This document shows, piece by piece, positions 5,597 through 7,690 of a stretch of DNA of 7,690 nucleotides. Origin of the DNA: Paludibacteraceae bacterium. Its GTDB lineage: Bacteria > Bacteroidota > Bacteroidia > Bacteroidales > Paludibacteraceae. A program made the translations under genes and the position numbers. Each line of letters opens with the position of its first letter. Position 1 is the stretch's first letter. Under the pieces are notes generated by a model. That model did no database searches. It saw only the letters and a program-made list of their open reading frames with translations, and was not told the DNA's origin. The stretch spans positions 1 to 7,690 of the forward strand of contig JAEDFN010000061.1 of assembly GCA_016292775.1 (NCBI GenBank), read 5' to 3'.

Positions 5597-7690
5597 GTGG
5601 AATTAAGTTCGCCCATATACACCATATCCGGCATTGGTTACAAGCGAGGAGAGGTATTAACTGCCGAAGCTCAAATAGTTACGATAGAGGATTTATTAAA
5701 TTATTTCCCCTATCGGCATGTCGACCGCAGCAAATTCTACCATATTTCGGAATGTACGGAAAAGATGCCTTACATCCAAATTATAGGAGAGATAATTCAA
5801 TTTGAATATGTAGGAGAAGGGCGAGCCTCAAGATTAACAGCAATCTTTACTGACGGAACCGGCACAATAGAATTAGTATGGTTTAAAGGCACTAAATACA
5901 TTGAGAAGAGTATAAAACCGAGAACGAGATATATTGTTTTCGGGAAACCGAGTCGTTTCGGGTCGAAAATCAATATTGCTCACCCGGATATAGAGCTCTA
6001 TTCCGATATGAATTTACGCCGATCTACCGGAATACAATCGATGTACAACAGCACGGACAAGATGAAAAAAAACTATCTCAGTTCCGACAATATTCGTAAA
6101 TACATATACTCTATTCTATTCAACAACAATATATTAATACCGGAAACTCTACCTGAATATCTGATAGAAAAGATGCATTTTACCAGCCGGGAGCAGGCGA
6201 TAAAAAACATCCATTTTCCTAAAAGTGTTGAGGCATTAAAAATAGCGGAAGCGCGGCTGAAATTTGAGGAGCTCTTTTATATACAGCTGTCGATGCTCTA
6301 TCAATCACAACACAGAAGCAGGCAATATCGAGGCTATATTTTCTCCACAATAGGTGATTATTTCAACCAGTTTTACAACAAATATTTGCCTTTCCCACTG
6401 ACAAATGCACAAAAAAGAGTGATAAAAGAGATACGCAACGATATGCGTAGTGGAATACAGATGAACAGGTTGCTACAAGGCGATGTAGGTAGTGGCAAAA
6501 CGATAGTAGCGCTTCTAACAGCATTAATTGCTCTGGATAACGGCTATCAGGCGTGCCTTATGGCACCGACAGAAATACTTGCCAATCAACATTACGACAC
6601 CATCAGCTCTTTGGTAGCCCCCCTTGGCATAACAGTGAAATTACTGACCGGAAGTACAAAGAAAAAAGAGAAAGAAGAGATATTAAGCGACCTTGCCAAT
6701 GCCGGGATAAACATAATAATAGGCACGCATGCCCTAATTGAGGAGAATGTAAATTTCTCTAACTTAGGTTACGTCATCATCGACGAGCAGCACCGTTTCG
6801 GAGTGGCTCAGCGGGCAAAATTATGGAATAAGAACGTATCTCCACCGCATGTATTGGTGATGACAGCCACCCCTATACCGCGCACCCTTGCCATGACGGT
6901 ATATGGCGACCTTGAGGTCAGCGTCATTGACGAGTTACCTCCGGGCAGAAAACCTGTAACTACTAAACTCCTCTTCGATAACCGACGCGGGCAGGTGTAC
7001 GACTTCATTCACAAAAAGATAGCGGAAGGGCGTCAGATATATATCGTTTATCCTTTGATACAAGAGAACGAGAAAATAGATTTACGAGATTTGGAACAGG
7101 GCTATAAAATTCTCACCGATATCTTTACAGAATGCAAATTGGTGATGGTACACGGCAAGATGAAGCAATCGGAAAAAGACGAAGCTATGAGGATGTTTGT
7201 AACCGGGGAAGCCAAGATAATGGTAGCAACAACGGTAATAGAAGTTGGCGTTAACGTGCCTAATGCGAGTGTTATGGTGATAGAGAATGCCGAGAGATTC
7301 GGGCTCAGCCAGCTACATCAGCTTAGGGGGCGTGTAGGGCGTGGAGCCGACCAAAGCTATTGCTTGCTAATGTCGAAATACGAATTGACGGAAAACACCC
7401 GAAAAAGACTTCAAATTATGTGTGAAACGAACGACGGTTTTAAGATAGCGGAAGCCGATATGTCGCTACGAGGACCCGGTGACATCGACGGCCTACAACA
7501 GAGCGGTCTGCCTTTCGACTTAAAAATTGCTAATCTTGCCGGCGACGTCAACATCCTCAGCACCGCCAGAAATGTTGCTAAAGCCATACTTGCCGAAGAC
7601 GAAGAGTTAACATCCCCCAAAAACACATTGTTAAAGAAGAAATTACAACAAATGAACCAACTAAAAATAAATTGGGGAGTTATTTCTTAA
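5597..7690 (+). CDS. recG: ATP-dependent DNA helicase RecG
   Basis: A complete 697-residue RecG, close to the usual length near 690, which remodels stalled forks and branch-migrates Holliday junctions. The N-terminal wedge domain with its OB fold spans about residues 1-150 (LLNYFPYRHVDRS at 33-45, TDGTGTIELVWFKG at 85-98). The superfamily 2 motor shows Walker A GDVGSGKT (295-302), motif Ia APTEILANQH (323-332), GTHALI (376-381), DEQH (396-399) and TATPIPRTLAMTVYGDLE (423-440). Motif VI is QLRGRVGRG (575-583), and the C-terminal region contains RGPGDIDGLQQSGLPFDLKI (625-644). In the last motif L633 stands where most homologues have Thr. The GTG at 5597-5599 is the only plausible start: an in-frame stop lies at 5582-5584 and no ATG is near. 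The TAA is the last codon of the window. Divergent from pyrG, with its own promoter. Confidence 0.97.
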   Translation: MELSSPIYTISGIGYKRGEVLTAEAQIVTIEDLLNYFPYRHVDRSKFYHISECTEKMPYIQIIGEIIQFEYVGEGRASRLTAIFTDGTGTIELVWFKGTKYIEKSIKPRTRYIVFGKPSRFGSKINIAHPDIELYSDMNLRRSTGIQSMYNSTDKMKKNYLSSDNIRKYIYSILFNNNILIPETLPEYLIEKMHFTSREQAIKNIHFPKSVEALKIAEARLKFEELFYIQLSMLYQSQHRSRQYRGYIFSTIGDYFNQFYNKYLPFPLTNAQKRVIKEIRNDMRSGIQMNRLLQGDVGSGKTIVALLTALIALDNGYQACLMAPTEILANQHYDTISSLVAPLGITVKLLTGSTKKKEKEEILSDLANAGINIIIGTHALIEENVNFSNLGYVIIDEQHRFGVAQRAKLWNKNVSPPHVLVMTATPIPRTLAMTVYGDLEVSVIDELPPGRKPVTTKLLFDNRRGQVYDFIHKKIAEGRQIYIVYPLIQENEKIDLRDLEQGYKILTDIFTECKLVMVHGKMKQSEKDEAMRMFVTGEAKIMVATTVIEVGVNVPNASVMVIENAERFGLSQLHQLRGRVGRGADQSYCLLMSKYELTENTRKRLQIMCETNDGFKIAEADMSLRGPGDIDGLQQSGLPFDLKIANLAGDVNILSTARNVAKAILAEDEELTSPKNTLLKKKLQQMNQLKINWGVIS

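Noticed and set aside
1..7690. Search for CRISPR arrays, insertion sequence ends, attachment sites, toxin-antitoxin or phage genes
   Set aside because: No regularly spaced repeats, transposase motifs or terminal inverted repeats were seen. The tRNA gene has no integrase near it and no duplicated 3' end in the window.

Overview
The window looks like a core-chromosome segment from a member of the Bacteroidales (phylum Bacteroidota). This rests on three things visible in the sequence: the protein sequences of YidC, RecO, YbeY and RecG, which have the form usual in this group; an AT-rich genome without clear Shine-Dalgarno sequences; and two copies of the Bacteroidota -7 promoter box (TAnnTTTG) placed correctly for the two divergent genes. 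I cannot assign a genus.

Layout from left to right. (1) A plus-strand pair: the last 54 codons of an unrecognised gene, overlapping by ATGA a small cysteine-rich gene of the YgbA family (nitrosative-stress, 'nitrous oxide-stimulated promoter'). (2) Facing it on the minus strand, ybeY and recO overlap by ATGA and lie downstream of a tRNA-Arg(CCU) gene; I see no promoter between the tRNA and ybeY. (3) Further upstream on the minus strand, pyrG (CTP synthase) and yidC (membrane insertase) are 8 bp apart and form an operon. They are separated from the tRNA by about 110 bp holding two hairpins. (4) A 204-bp divergent region separates pyrG from recG, which runs on the plus strand and ends at the last base of the window. 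The region carries two mirror-image promoters that share an identical 18-bp block, and between them a plus-strand hairpin with a T6 tract.

Functionally these are housekeeping genes: CTP synthesis, membrane protein insertion, rRNA maturation, an Arg tRNA, recombinational repair (RecO loading of RecA, RecG remodelling of forks) and one stress gene. I see no mobile element, CRISPR array, phage gene or defence system, and I do not claim a new system. The parts worth a second look are non-coding: the pyrG/recG divergent region, whose terminator-like hairpin has no upstream gene to terminate, and the hairpins flanking the tRNA. A smaller point is the variant active site of YbeY.
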